Source of the DNA: Actinomycetota bacterium
GTDB lineage: Bacteria; Actinomycetota; Actinomycetes; Nanopelagicales; Nanopelagicaceae
Assembly: GCA_009698975.1 (NCBI GenBank)
Contig: WLPB01000039.1
Location: 1-8,038 of the forward strand
Direction of reading: 5' to 3'
Length of the DNA: 8,038 bases
Positions 1 to 6,700 of this stretch are shown here, piece by piece. The notes under the pieces were generated by a model that had not been told where the DNA came from, searched no databases, and saw only the letters and a program-made list of their open reading frames with translations. Every line of letters begins with the position of its first letter. Position 1 is the first letter of the stretch. A program made the position numbers and the translations under genes.

Positions 1-87
1 ATTCGTGATCGTGACACTATGGCGCAGGAACGTATCGCAATCGACCAAGTTGAAGCTTGGCTTGCGCCGCGTCTTATCGGTTGTTAA
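1..87 (+). CDS. glyS: Glycyl-tRNA synthetase, C-terminal end (partial)
   Basis: Only the last 28 codons are present, open from the left edge to a TAA at 85-87. The peptide starts IRDRDTMAQERIAIDQ and ends in a short helical tail. This matches the C-terminus of class II (alpha2-type) glycyl-tRNA synthetase, where the anticodon-binding domain closes with an 'RDRDT/S…Q.R' strand followed by a helix. The enzyme charges tRNA-Gly with glycine in the cytoplasm. The catalytic domain lies outside the window, so the call rests on this tail and on the glyS-dusB-dgt-dnaG order seen in actinobacteria. The following dusB start overlaps its stop, which suggests co-transcription. Confidence 0.8.
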   Translation: MRDRDTMAQERIAIDQVEAWLAPRLIGC

Positions 88-1223
88 AAGCCCTCTCACT
101 CCCGCTTCGGGACGGTGTACATCAGATAGATCCACCTGTTGTACTCGCTCCGATGGCAGGAATCACCAACGCACCCTTTAGACAACTCTGTCGCGAGCAA
201 GGCGCTGGTCTATTTGTTTCAGAGATGGTGACTGCTCGAGCGCTACTAGAGCGAGTCCCTGAAACTCTGCGAATGATTGAACCTGGTCCAGGAGAGTGGC
301 CGCGCTCTGTCCAGTTGTATAGCGTTGATCCACACCATATGTCAGAAGCGGTAAAGATGATTGGTCGCGAAAACTTGGCTGACCATATCGATATGAACTT
401 TGGTTGTCCGGTTCCTAAAGTCACTCGTAAGGGCGGGGGAGCAGCGCTACCGTTTAAGCGAAACCTCTTTAGCGCAATCGTCAAAGGCGCTGTTGATGCG
501 GCAAAGCCTTTCGGAATACCGGTGACAGTAAAGATGCGTATCGGTATCGATACTGATCATCACACTTACTTAGAAGCGGCGAAGTCTGCAGCAGATGCTG
601 GTGTTGCGTGGGTGGCACTTCATGCGCGCACCGCAGAACAGATGTATGAAGGCCAAGCCGACTGGTCTGCAATTAAAAATCTTGTTGAGCATCTCGCACC
701 GACAGGCGTGCCAGTACTCGGAAATGGCGATATTTGGACGGGTACAGATGCACTTTCGATGATCGAGCAGAGCAACTGCGCAGGCGTCGTAGTCGGTCGA
801 GGTTGCCTTGGTCGGCCATGGTTATTCGCCGACCTGGTTGCAGCGATGCGTGGCAACCAAGCGCCGATACTTCCTACCCTCTTTGAAGTTCGTGAAGTGA
901 TGTTTCGTCATGGAGAATTGATTGTCGATTACTTCGAATCTGAAGATCGAGGATGTCGCGATCTGCGTAAACATATGGCCTGGTATCTCAAGGGTTTCCG
1001 AGTTCCGAGCGAACTTCGTAGACAATTTGGAATGGTGGGTTCACTTTTAGAGCTTCGCACTTTGCTCGATCAATTAGATGATCAACCTTATCCAGTTGAA
1101 GTTGCCGAGAAACCTCGTGGACGTACTAGCCATGGTCGCAGGCCCACCCTGCCTGATGGTTGGCTCAATGACCCAGATGAGATGATTCATCTCGATGCCG
1201 AAGATATGTTCTCTGGTGGATGA
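81..1223 (+). CDS. dusB: tRNA-dihydrouridine synthase (DusB family)
   Basis: This is an FMN-dependent enzyme that reduces specific uridines in the tRNA D-loop to dihydrouridine in the cytoplasm. Numbered from the chosen start, the TIM barrel opens with the FMN-loop motif APMAGITN (M25-A26-G27). The catalytic cysteine C109 sits in NFGCPVPKV and is followed by the KGGGAAL loop. HART (181-184) and GNGD (214-217) line the FMN phosphate site, with the family-typical VGRGCLGRPW near 238-247. The C-terminal helical tRNA-binding domain covers roughly 260-380. Length (380 aa) is normal for actinobacterial DusB. The start is uncertain. I chose the TTG at 81 because it overlaps the glyS stop and gives a normal short leader before DPPVVLAPMAG; a TTG at 57 would add eight residues that do not look conserved. 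Neither has a clear Shine-Dalgarno, so translation probably depends on ribosomes leaving glyS. Confidence 0.93.
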   Translation: MLKALSLPLRDGVHQIDPPVVLAPMAGITNAPFRQLCREQGAGLFVSEMVTARALLERVPETLRMIEPGPGEWPRSVQLYSVDPHHMSEAVKMIGRENLADHIDMNFGCPVPKVTRKGGGAALPFKRNLFSAIVKGAVDAAKPFGIPVTVKMRIGIDTDHHTYLEAAKSAADAGVAWVALHARTAEQMYEGQADWSAIKNLVEHLAPTGVPVLGNGDIWTGTDALSMIEQSNCAGVVVGRGCLGRPWLFADLVAAMRGNQAPILPTLFEVREVMFRHGELIVDYFESEDRGCRDLRKHMAWYLKGFRVPSELRRQFGMVGSLLELRTLLDQLDDQPYPVEVAEKPRGRTSHGRRPTLPDGWLNDPDEMIHLDAEDMFSGG

Positions 1224-1849
1224 TGTTTAAATTTATTAAAAGAATTTTTATAGGAATTCTGACTCTCCTAGTCGCGATTCCTGGATATGCAATTGCTGTC
1301 ACATGGAACGCCGCCCACCACCCCACTATTCGAAACGCAGATGTCATAGTTGTTCCAGGGGCCGCTCAATTTGATGGTCGTCCTGGCGATGTATTACTTG
1401 CGCGCTTACAAGAGGCGAAGCGAATCTATGATTTAGGCCTTGCGCCTTTGATTATCACAGTAGGAGCAGGCGCACCTGGTGATAGAACAACAGAGGGAGA
1501 TTCGGGTGCCAAATGGCTCATTAATCAAGGTGTTAAGCAATCTGCAGTAATTGCGATTCCAACCGGTCGAGATACCCGAACACAAACAAAGGCATATGTC
1601 GCCCAGATGAAAATTCTGAAAATTAAGGATGTCATCATTGCTACTGATCCATATCACTGTCAGCGCACCATAACGATGGCCGAAGATCGAGGAGCGATTG
1701 CATCCTGTTCGCCAGTAAGTACCGGCCCTAACTCTCTGCAGAGCTCAAAGTTCCGCTATCTTGTACGCGAAGCAGGTGCTTATTTGGCGTACATCACCTT
1801 AGGCCGCCGTGGATTTAATGTCAGCGATCACTTAGGCAAGCAAGAGTAA
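1220..1849 (+). CDS. YdcF/SanA-like DUF218 protein, membrane-anchored
   Basis: The protein has 209 residues. It begins with a basic stretch (K4, K7, R8) and one hydrophobic segment (about 9-28), which looks like a signal anchor with the rest outside the membrane. The body has DUF218 features: ADVIVVPGAAQFDGRPGD (40-57), an arginine-bearing LLARL helix, the TEGD turn (91-94), the RDTRTQTKAY segment (117-126) and ATDPYHCQR (141-149), where the fold places its conserved polar pocket. Related proteins (YdcF, SanA) are linked to envelope integrity and antibiotic exclusion, but the biochemical reaction is not established, so no substrate is proposed. The start overlaps the dusB stop (ATGATG with TGA inside), with GGTGG just upstream. 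The second ATG at 1223 is slightly better spaced. The overlap implies translational coupling. It is out of functional theme between tRNA and dNTP genes. Confidence 0.85.
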   Translation: MMFKFIKRIFIGILTLLVAIPGYAIAVTWNAAHHPTIRNADVIVVPGAAQFDGRPGDVLLARLQEAKRIYDLGLAPLIITVGAGAPGDRTTEGDSGAKWLINQGVKQSAVIAIPTGRDTRTQTKAYVAQMKILKIKDVIIATDPYHCQRTITMAEDRGAIASCSPVSTGPNSLQSSKFRYLVREAGAYLAYITLGRRGFNVSDHLGKQE

Positions 1850-1850
1850 T

Positions 1851-1859
1851 GAGGGGAGG
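1851..1859 (+). promoter_or_regulatory. Shine-Dalgarno of dgt, supports start at 1870
   Basis: GAGGGGAGG lies in the 20-bp gap between the ydcF-like gene and dgt. It ends 10 nt before the ATG at 1870 and 16 nt before the alternative ATG at 1876, so the upstream ATG is preferred. It is the strongest ribosome binding site in the window and marks dgt as translated independently of the gene before it. Confidence 0.7.
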
Positions 1860-1869
1860 CTTATAAGGT

Positions 1870-3105
1870 ATGGCTATGAATATCTCCGGGTATAGCGATG
1901 CTGATCAAGATCGCTTCCTCGACGAGCCTGCAAAACGTGCTGGCCGCACCGAATTTATGCGCGACCGAGCTCGAGTTATTCACTCTGCTGCCCTTCGTCG
2001 CTTAGCGGCAAAAACTCAAGTCGCAGTCCCTTGGGAGAATGACTTTCAACGTACCCGTCTCTCACACTCACTCGAGTGCGCACAAATTGGTCGCGAACTC
2101 GGTGAATCACTCGGCGCAGATCCTGATCTCTTAGAGACTGCTTGTCTTTCACACGACTTAGGCCATCCACCATTTGGTCACAATGGCGAAGAAGCTTTAG
2201 CAGAGGTAGCAGGTGCATGTGGTGGCTTCGAAGGAAATGCTCAGAGCTTTCGATTGCTCACTCGTATCGAGGCAAAGAGCGTTGATGCCAATGGAAAATC
2301 CGTCGGACTTAACCTCACTCGTGCATCTTTAGATGCCGCAACAAAGTATCCGTGGAGCAATCTTGTAAATCCGCTTAAATTTGGTCTCTATGGCGATGAT
2401 GTAGAAATTTTTAATTGGATGCGCCAAGGTGCACCGGACGGTCAGAAATGTATCGAAGCTCAAATTATGGATTGGTCTGATGATTGTGCATATTCAGTAC
2501 ATGACTTAGAAGATGCAATATTTGCCGGTCAAGTAAAAGTCACTGAATTCGAGCGCGACTTTGATCTTCTCTATAAAGAGATGGTTAATGGATACAAGAG
2601 TGATGCAAGCCAAGAAGAAGCAGCAGCCGCACTGGCTCGCTTGCAGGCTCTCTCATGTTGGCCGATAAGTTTCGACCGCACACACCAATCACTTGCGAGA
2701 TTAAAAGACACGACATCGCAATTGATTGGCCGCTTTGTATTAGCTGCCGAGAGCCAGACCCGACTTATTCATGGTGATGGCCCACTCACTCGATACAGTG
2801 CAAATCTCGAGATTCCCCGCGAAGCCGCTATCGAAGTCGACTTCCTCAAAGCAGTAGCAGGCCACTATTTGATTAACGCTGCAGCATCTCAGGAGAGGTA
2901 TGAGAAGCAGAAGGTTGTCATTCACGACCTAGTTGGAATGCTCTTCGAAGCCGCTCCGCTCGAGCTCGACCCCATCTTTGAAGACGATTGGAAGCTCGCA
3001 ACAAATGATTCAGAGCGCTTGCGAGTAGTCGTTGACCAGATTGCAAGCTTGAGCGATCCCGGCGCTTACGCGCTTCACTCTCACTTAAGTAGCAAGCGAA
3101 GCTAA
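1870..3105 (+). CDS. dgt: Deoxyguanosinetriphosphate triphosphohydrolase-like protein
   Basis: This is an HD-superfamily cytoplasmic enzyme that hydrolyses dGTP (and often other dNTPs) to deoxynucleoside and triphosphate, limiting the dNTP pool. The actinobacterial start pattern is clear: EFMRDRARVIHSAALRRLAAKTQV (28-51) and QRTRLSHSLE (60-69, metal ligand H66). The HD motif is in SHDLGHPPFGHNGE (94-107), with H95-D96 as ligands and H99/H104 nearby. GGFEGNAQSFR (118-128) is the substrate-side loop, and the final metal Asp lies in SDDCAYSVHDLED (203-215, D204/D205). The C-terminal helical portion completes a normal 411-residue length. All metal-binding positions expected of the family are present. 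It sits 20 bp after the ydcF-like gene and 9 bp before dnaG, and the dgt-dnaG pairing is common in actinobacteria. The exact dNTP specificity cannot be read from sequence. Confidence 0.94.
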   Translation: MAMNISGYSDADQDRFLDEPAKRAGRTEFMRDRARVIHSAALRRLAAKTQVAVPWENDFQRTRLSHSLECAQIGRELGESLGADPDLLETACLSHDLGHPPFGHNGEEALAEVAGACGGFEGNAQSFRLLTRIEAKSVDANGKSVGLNLTRASLDAATKYPWSNLVNPLKFGLYGDDVEIFNWMRQGAPDGQKCIEAQIMDWSDDCAYSVHDLEDAIFAGQVKVTEFERDFDLLYKEMVNGYKSDASQEEAAAALARLQALSCWPISFDRTHQSLARLKDTTSQLIGRFVLAAESQTRLIHGDGPLTRYSANLEIPREAAIEVDFLKAVAGHYLINAAASQERYEKQKVVIHDLVGMLFEAAPLELDPIFEDDWKLATNDSERLRVVVDQIASLSDPGAYALHSHLSSKRS

Positions 3106-3114
3106 GGTAGGAAC

Positions 3115-4959
3115 ATGGCCGGGCGTATAAGAGATGAGGATGTTCAGTACATCCGTGAGCGCGCACCAATCGATGAGGTCGTGGGCGATTACGTTCAGCT
3201 CAAGAGCGCGGGCGGCGGACAGAAGAAAGGTCTCTGCCCATTCCACGACGAAAAGTCACCATCATTTAACGTCAATCCCAGCAAAGGATTCTTCCACTGC
3301 TTCGGCTGCGGCACAGGCGGAGATGTCATCGCCTTCTTAATGAAAATCGACCACCTCTCCTTTACTGAGACGGTCGAACGCATTGCAGACCGAATGGGTT
3401 ACACGCTTCGTTATGACGAGTCATTTTCTGGTTCTTCAGCGCCAGCTGGAAATCGTTCCCGTCTGATTGCAGCCCATGCAGCCGCGGCAAAGTTCTATCA
3501 AGATTTACTCAATACATCACAAGATGCAGCATTTGGACGTGAGCTCTTAACAAAACGTGGCTTTGACCGTGCAGCATGTGAAGCATTCGGAGTTGGTTAT
3601 GCCCCTAATTCATGGGATGGACTCACTAAGCATTTGAGAGCGCTCGATTTCACAATCGATGAACTCGAACTCGCAGGCTTGTCGAAGATGGGGGAGCGGG
3701 GTCCGATAGATAAATTCCGCAATCGCTTAATGTGGCCAATCAGAGATATCTCTGGAGATGTAGTTGGTTTTGGAGCACGCAAGTTAGCTAGTGATGAGGA
3801 AGATCAAGGACCTAAATATCTCAATACATCAGAGACTCCAATTTACAAGAAGAGCCAAGTGCTCTACGGTCTTGATTTAGCGAAGAAAGAGATTGCTAAG
3901 AAGCGCCAGGTAGTAGTTGTTGAGGGATATACAGATGTTATGGCCTGTCATTTAGCGGGAATAACAACTGCGGTTGCTACCTGCGGAACTGCCTTTGGTG
4001 CAGACCATATTCGAATTATCCGACGACTGCTGATGGATGATGACGCATTCCGTGGTGAAGTGATTTTCACTTTCGACGGTGATGCAGCTGGTCAGAAAGC
4101 GGCTATGCGCGCCTTTAGCGAAGATCAGAAATTTGTGACGCAGACATTCGTCGCAGTCGAACCAGATGGGTTAGATCCTTGTGATTTGCGCCAAAATAAT
4201 GGAGATCTCGCACTTCGCGATTTGATTGCCCGACGTATTCCGCTCTTTGAATTCGCAATCAAGACTGAACTCAAACTTCACAATCTCAATACCGCAGAAG
4301 GTCGCATCAATGCGCTCAATGCAACTGCTCCGCTAGTCAGCCAGATTCGTGATAAATCTCTGCGTCCAGAGTACGCACGTTTGCTTGCAGGTTGGCTCGG
4401 CGTCGAAGTTGAGATTGTTACCCGCGCAGTTTCTCAAGGTGCACGAGCTGCATCCGTATCACAGCAGGCGCTATCAGATGAAGTTGCCCCACAAGAAAAT
4501 TGGCGACCAGATCCACAAGAGCCGAGATTGATGCTGGAACGAGAAGTAATCAAGGCGCGCGTTCAACAACCTGGCATTGTCGGCGGTTGGAGCGCGATTG
4601 AAGATGGCGCATTTACTCATCCGGCATATAGCGCGCTGGCTGTAACCATTAACTCTCTTGGAGCAATGCGCGCAATTTCAACTGACGAGATAAGTGACCC
4701 ACAGATGAAAGCGCTCTTTACTGAATTGTCGGTCGAGCCGATTAGATCTGATGGAGAAGTTACCGAGCACTATGTCGCGAGCATCGTTGCGCGCCTTCGA
4801 GAGGTTGGTGCTAGCCGAGCAATTGCAGATTTGAAATCTCGCCTGCAACGGCTTAACCCAGTTGAAAATGGCGATGAGTACAACGCAGCATTTGCTCAAT
4901 TAGTGGCTCTTGAGTCCACAAGGCGAGAACTTCACGAATTAGCCCTTAAAAGCTTATAA
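3115..4959 (+). CDS. dnaG: DNA primase
   Basis: DnaG makes the RNA primers used in chromosomal replication and acts at the fork with the DnaB helicase. The N-terminal CHC2 zinc domain has all four ligands: C41 and H44 in CPFH, C62 and C65 in FHCFGCG. The RNA polymerase core follows, including FRNRLMWPIRD and GFGARKL (about 195-222). The TOPRIM domain starts at VVVVEGYTDVMA (266-277, catalytic E270) and carries the acidic pair D321/D323 in FDGDAAG. Residues from about 450 to 614 are the less conserved helical DnaB-binding domain. The length of 614 is slightly below typical mycobacterial primases, with no sign of truncation. AGGTAGGA just before the ATG is a good ribosome binding site and fixes the start. 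The 9-bp gap from dgt indicates one operon. No terminator is evident before the tRNA downstream. Confidence 0.97.
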   Translation: MAGRIRDEDVQYIRERAPIDEVVGDYVQLKSAGGGQKKGLCPFHDEKSPSFNVNPSKGFFHCFGCGTGGDVIAFLMKIDHLSFTETVERIADRMGYTLRYDESFSGSSAPAGNRSRLIAAHAAAAKFYQDLLNTSQDAAFGRELLTKRGFDRAACEAFGVGYAPNSWDGLTKHLRALDFTIDELELAGLSKMGERGPIDKFRNRLMWPIRDISGDVVGFGARKLASDEEDQGPKYLNTSETPIYKKSQVLYGLDLAKKEIAKKRQVVVVEGYTDVMACHLAGITTAVATCGTAFGADHIRIIRRLLMDDDAFRGEVIFTFDGDAAGQKAAMRAFSEDQKFVTQTFVAVEPDGLDPCDLRQNNGDLALRDLIARRIPLFEFAIKTELKLHNLNTAEGRINALNATAPLVSQIRDKSLRPEYARLLAGWLGVEVEIVTRAVSQGARAASVSQQALSDEVAPQENWRPDPQEPRLMLEREVIKARVQQPGIVGGWSAIEDGAFTHPAYSALAVTINSLGAMRAISTDEISDPQMKALFTELSVEPIRSDGEVTEHYVASIVARLREVGASRAIADLKSRLQRLNPVENGDEYNAAFAQLVALESTRRELHELALKSL

Positions 4960-4961
4960 TT

Positions 4962-4990
4962 TTGGCGCCACCTACCCTTTGCGATAGAGT
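4962..4990 (+). promoter_or_regulatory. Candidate sigma-70-type promoter for tRNA-Asn
   Basis: TTGGCG (4962-4967) and TAGAGT (4985-4990) are separated by exactly 17 bp. Each matches its consensus hexamer at 4 of 6 positions. Initiation about 7 nt after the -10 box would begin near 4997, leaving a tRNA 5' leader of roughly 13 nt. The location directly between dnaG and the tRNA supports the call, but it rests on sequence pattern alone. Confidence 0.5.
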
Positions 4991-5009
4991 GCGCTCCGCA
5001 CGAAAATAG

Positions 5010-5081
5010 TCCCTGATAGCTCAACGGCAGAGCAGTCGACTGTTAATCGACAGGTTCTTGGTTCGAATCCAAGTCAGGGAG
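5010..5081 (+). tRNA. tRNA-Asn (anticodon GTT)
   Basis: A complete 72-nt cloverleaf can be folded by hand. The acceptor stem is TCCCTGA (5010-5016) with TCAGGGA (5074-5080), a perfect 7 bp, and the discriminator is G5081. The D-arm is GCTC/GAGC (5019-5022, 5030-5033). The anticodon stem is GTCGA/TCGAC around the loop CTGTTAA (5040-5046), which puts GTT at 5042-5044 and decodes AAC/AAU. The variable loop is AGGTT, and the T-arm is CTTGG/CCAAG around TTCGAAT. CCA is not encoded, since CGT follows the discriminator, so it must be added by nucleotidyltransferase. A tRNA-Asn near dnaG is a known actinobacterial arrangement. The Rieske start codon lies 4 nt downstream, with no room for a separate promoter or terminator. 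Confidence 0.97.
5076..5081 (+). promoter_or_regulatory. Shine-Dalgarno-like AGGGAG inside the tRNA acceptor strand
   Basis: AGGGAG is formed by the 3' acceptor strand and discriminator of tRNA-Asn. Its GGAG core (5078-5081) is 4 nt from the ATG at 5086 and only 1 nt from the GTG at 5083, which favours ATG as the start of the Rieske gene. If the tRNA is folded or excised this sequence is unavailable, and the remaining mRNA would begin with about 4 nt of leader. Confidence 0.4.
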
Positions 5082-5085
5082 CGTG

Positions 5086-5493
5086 ATGAACACGCCAGAC
5101 CGTATATCGCGTCGCAGCGCCCTTAGGGGAGCGTTGGTAGTGGCGCTGGCTCCGGTAGCGGCAATCTTTCCAAGTAAGGCAACAGCTGCGGGCGCGAAGG
5201 TCGTAAAACTCTCTGCACTTCCCGTGGGTGGAACATATACATTTACAACTGCTGCTCAAGGAATTCCAGCAATTGCCTTTCGCACAAAAACCGGAGTTTT
5301 CGCATATTCAATGATCTGTACCCACCAGGGCTGTACCGTCAGTTATGTAAAAAGTTCAAAGAGCTTGGTCTGTCCGTGCCACGCAGCTAAATTTGATCCG
5401 CTGAAAAAGGGCAGAGTCGTTTCTGGTCCTGCCGAAAGCCCGCTTACATCTATTAAATTAGCAATTAAGAGTGGCTGGGTTGTAGAAGCGTAA
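5086..5493 (+). CDS. Tat-exported Rieske [2Fe-2S] protein
   Basis: This is a small (135 aa) iron-sulfur electron carrier expected outside the cytoplasmic membrane. Numbered from the ATG, residues 6-35 form a twin-arginine signal: SRRSALRG (R9-R10) and a hydrophobic stretch ending near A-T-A. A Tat route suits a protein folded around its cofactor before export. The Rieske domain has both cluster motifs: CTHQGC (C78, H80, C83) and CPCHAAKF (C96, C98, H99). C78/H80 and C96/H99 are the cluster ligands, and C83/C98 form the disulfide of the high-potential Rieske type. The C-terminus retains the GPAESPL turn. No other domain is present, so it is a stand-alone protein and not a cytochrome bc1 subunit with a long anchor. 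Its redox partner is not visible here. It follows tRNA-Asn by 4 nt and is probably on the same transcript. A GTG at 5083 would add one residue. Confidence 0.9.
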   Translation: MNTPDRISRRSALRGALVVALAPVAAIFPSKATAAGAKVVKLSALPVGGTYTFTTAAQGIPAIAFRTKTGVFAYSMICTHQGCTVSYVKSSKSLVCPCHAAKFDPLKKGRVVSGPAESPLTSIKLAIKSGWVVEA

Positions 5494-5515
5494 GGTTCTC
5501 TCACCGTTGTAACAG

Positions 5516-5542
5516 GAAAATCTCAGAATTTTCTACCATTAT
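5516..5542 (+). promoter_or_regulatory. Possible promoter/hairpin region upstream of htrA
   Basis: The 56-bp gap before htrA contains an AT-rich 6-bp inverted repeat, GAAAAT (5516-5521) and ATTTTC (5528-5533), with a 6-nt loop. It is followed by -10-like TACCAT (5534-5539) or CATTAT (5537-5542). No convincing -35 box is visible and no Shine-Dalgarno precedes the ATG at 5550, so a short-leader or leaderless transcript is plausible. The hairpin is too weak to call a terminator. Confidence 0.25.
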
Positions 5543-5549
5543 TGGCCTC

Positions 5550-6671
5550 ATGAAGAGCTTAAAGACTATCTCAGTATTTATCGCAGGCGCCGCAGTTGCA
5601 TCATCTATAGCCGTTGCCACTCCTATCGCCATTACATCACTTACAGTCTGCTCCGATAATCGGACAAAAGTTCTCACTATGGCAACGAGCAACACCTGCA
5701 AAAGTGGAACTACCGCATACTCCTTCTCAACCGGTGGAGGTAGCGGATCATCTTTTGATGCTAAGTCAATCGCCTCACTTGTTACTCCTTCAGTAGTTTC
5801 AATCGAAGTCACCACTACAGCTGGAGGCGGAACAGGATCCGGCTCGATTTATAGAACTTCTGCAACGTCAAGTTTTATTGTGACCAATAACCATGTCGTC
5901 GCAAGTGCAGCCCTCAGTGGCACCATCATGGTGGAACTTACAAATGGTGAGCTCTATAAGGCGAAAATCGTTGGCCGAGATTCAAATTACGATATTGCAG
6001 TTCTCTCAATTCAGAAGGGAAATCTGACAACGATAGGCATTGGGGATTCCTCACGAGTGAGCGTAGGAGACTCAGTTCTCGCAATCGGATCACCACTTGG
6101 CCTGGCAAGTACAGTGACATTTGGAATTATCTCAGCCCTCAATCGCCCTGTGACTACAGGAAATACTGATTCCCAATCCTATGTCAATGCAATTCAAACT
6201 GATGCTGCTATCAATCCTGGAAACTCTGGGGGAGCGCTCGTTGACTATCTCGGACGCCTTATTGGAATTAATTCTGCAATCGCCACTGATCCATCAGGTA
6301 ACTCATCCGGAAGTATTGGTCTGGGTTTCTCAATTCCGATCAATGAAGCAAAGCGAGTGATTGAAGAGATTATTACAACGGGAAAATCAACCCGTCCAAT
6401 ATTGGGAGTCTTCTTCGATACAACTTACACAGGCATTGGCGCAAAAATCCTTCGCCTGAGCCCAGGTGAGGGAGCGGAGAAAGCAGGAATCCCAGCAGGT
6501 TCGGTCATCAGAAGCATCGATGGAGTTCGTGTGGTCGATGATGTCGCTGCAATTGTAAAGATTCGCTCATACGCGCCAGGAAAGACTGTCTCTATCACTG
6601 TCGATCTTCCGACAGGTGAAAGCAAGACCTTCAGCGTCACTCTAGGTTCTGCGCCAAGTAGTACTAGCTAA
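5550..6671 (+). CDS. HtrA/DegP-like S1C serine protease with PDZ domain
   Basis: This 373-residue extracytoplasmic protease is likely to act in envelope protein quality control. A short basic N-terminus (K2, K5) and a hydrophobic segment (about 7-31) form a signal peptide or anchor. Residues 32-60 hold a small module with C34 and C50 spaced 16 apart, then a Gly/Ser-rich linker (62-68). The trypsin-like domain covers about 70-275 with a full catalytic triad: H115 in TNNHVV, D148 in SNYDIAVL and S226 in NPGNSGGAL; GSPLG (180-184) and IGINSAI are also typical. One PDZ domain follows (about 283-367; ILGV, GAEKAGI, GSVIRSIDG). Domain order resembles mycobacterial PepD/HtrA, but it lacks their long cytoplasmic region. 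No Shine-Dalgarno is seen at the ATG. It is 56 bp after the Rieske gene on the same strand and convergent with the RDD gene. The physiological substrate is unknown. Confidence 0.93.
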   Translation: MKSLKTISVFIAGAAVASSIAVATPIAITSLTVCSDNRTKVLTMATSNTCKSGTTAYSFSTGGGSGSSFDAKSIASLVTPSVVSIEVTTTAGGGTGSGSIYRTSATSSFIVTNNHVVASAALSGTIMVELTNGELYKAKIVGRDSNYDIAVLSIQKGNLTTIGIGDSSRVSVGDSVLAIGSPLGLASTVTFGIISALNRPVTTGNTDSQSYVNAIQTDAAINPGNSGGALVDYLGRLIGINSAIATDPSGNSSGSIGLGFSIPINEAKRVIEEIITTGKSTRPILGVFFDTTYTGIGAKILRLSPGEGAEKAGIPAGSVIRSIDGVRVVDDVAAIVKIRSYAPGKTVSITVDLPTGESKTFSVTLGSAPSSTS

Positions 6672-6686
6672 CCAAACAGCGTTAGC
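6667..6686. terminator. Small inverted repeat in the htrA/RDD convergent gap
   Basis: GCTAAC (6667-6672) and GTTAGC (6681-6686) form a perfect 6-bp stem with an 8-nt loop. The stem overlaps the htrA stop codon and the repeat lies between two convergent genes. No T-run follows on either strand, so it is at best a weak bidirectional terminator, or an mRNA 3'-end stabilising hairpin. Confidence 0.3.
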
Positions 6687-6700
6687 AAGTGAGTGATGGC

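Noticed and set aside
122..484. 120-codon open frame antisense to dusB
   Set aside because: It lies wholly opposite a well-conserved catalytic region of dusB, and its translation shows no recognisable domain.
4962..4970. TGGCGCCA palindrome after dnaG as a terminator
   Set aside because: It is only 8 bp with no loop and no following T-tract, and it overlaps the better-supported tRNA promoter.
5081..5084. Encoded CCA tail for tRNA-Asn
   Set aside because: The bases after the acceptor stem are G-C-G-T, so CCA is not encoded.
5640..5655. Lipobox-like S-L-T-V-C before C34 of the HtrA protease
   Set aside because: The residue before the cysteine is Val, not Gly, Ala or Ser, so it is a poor lipoprotein signal.
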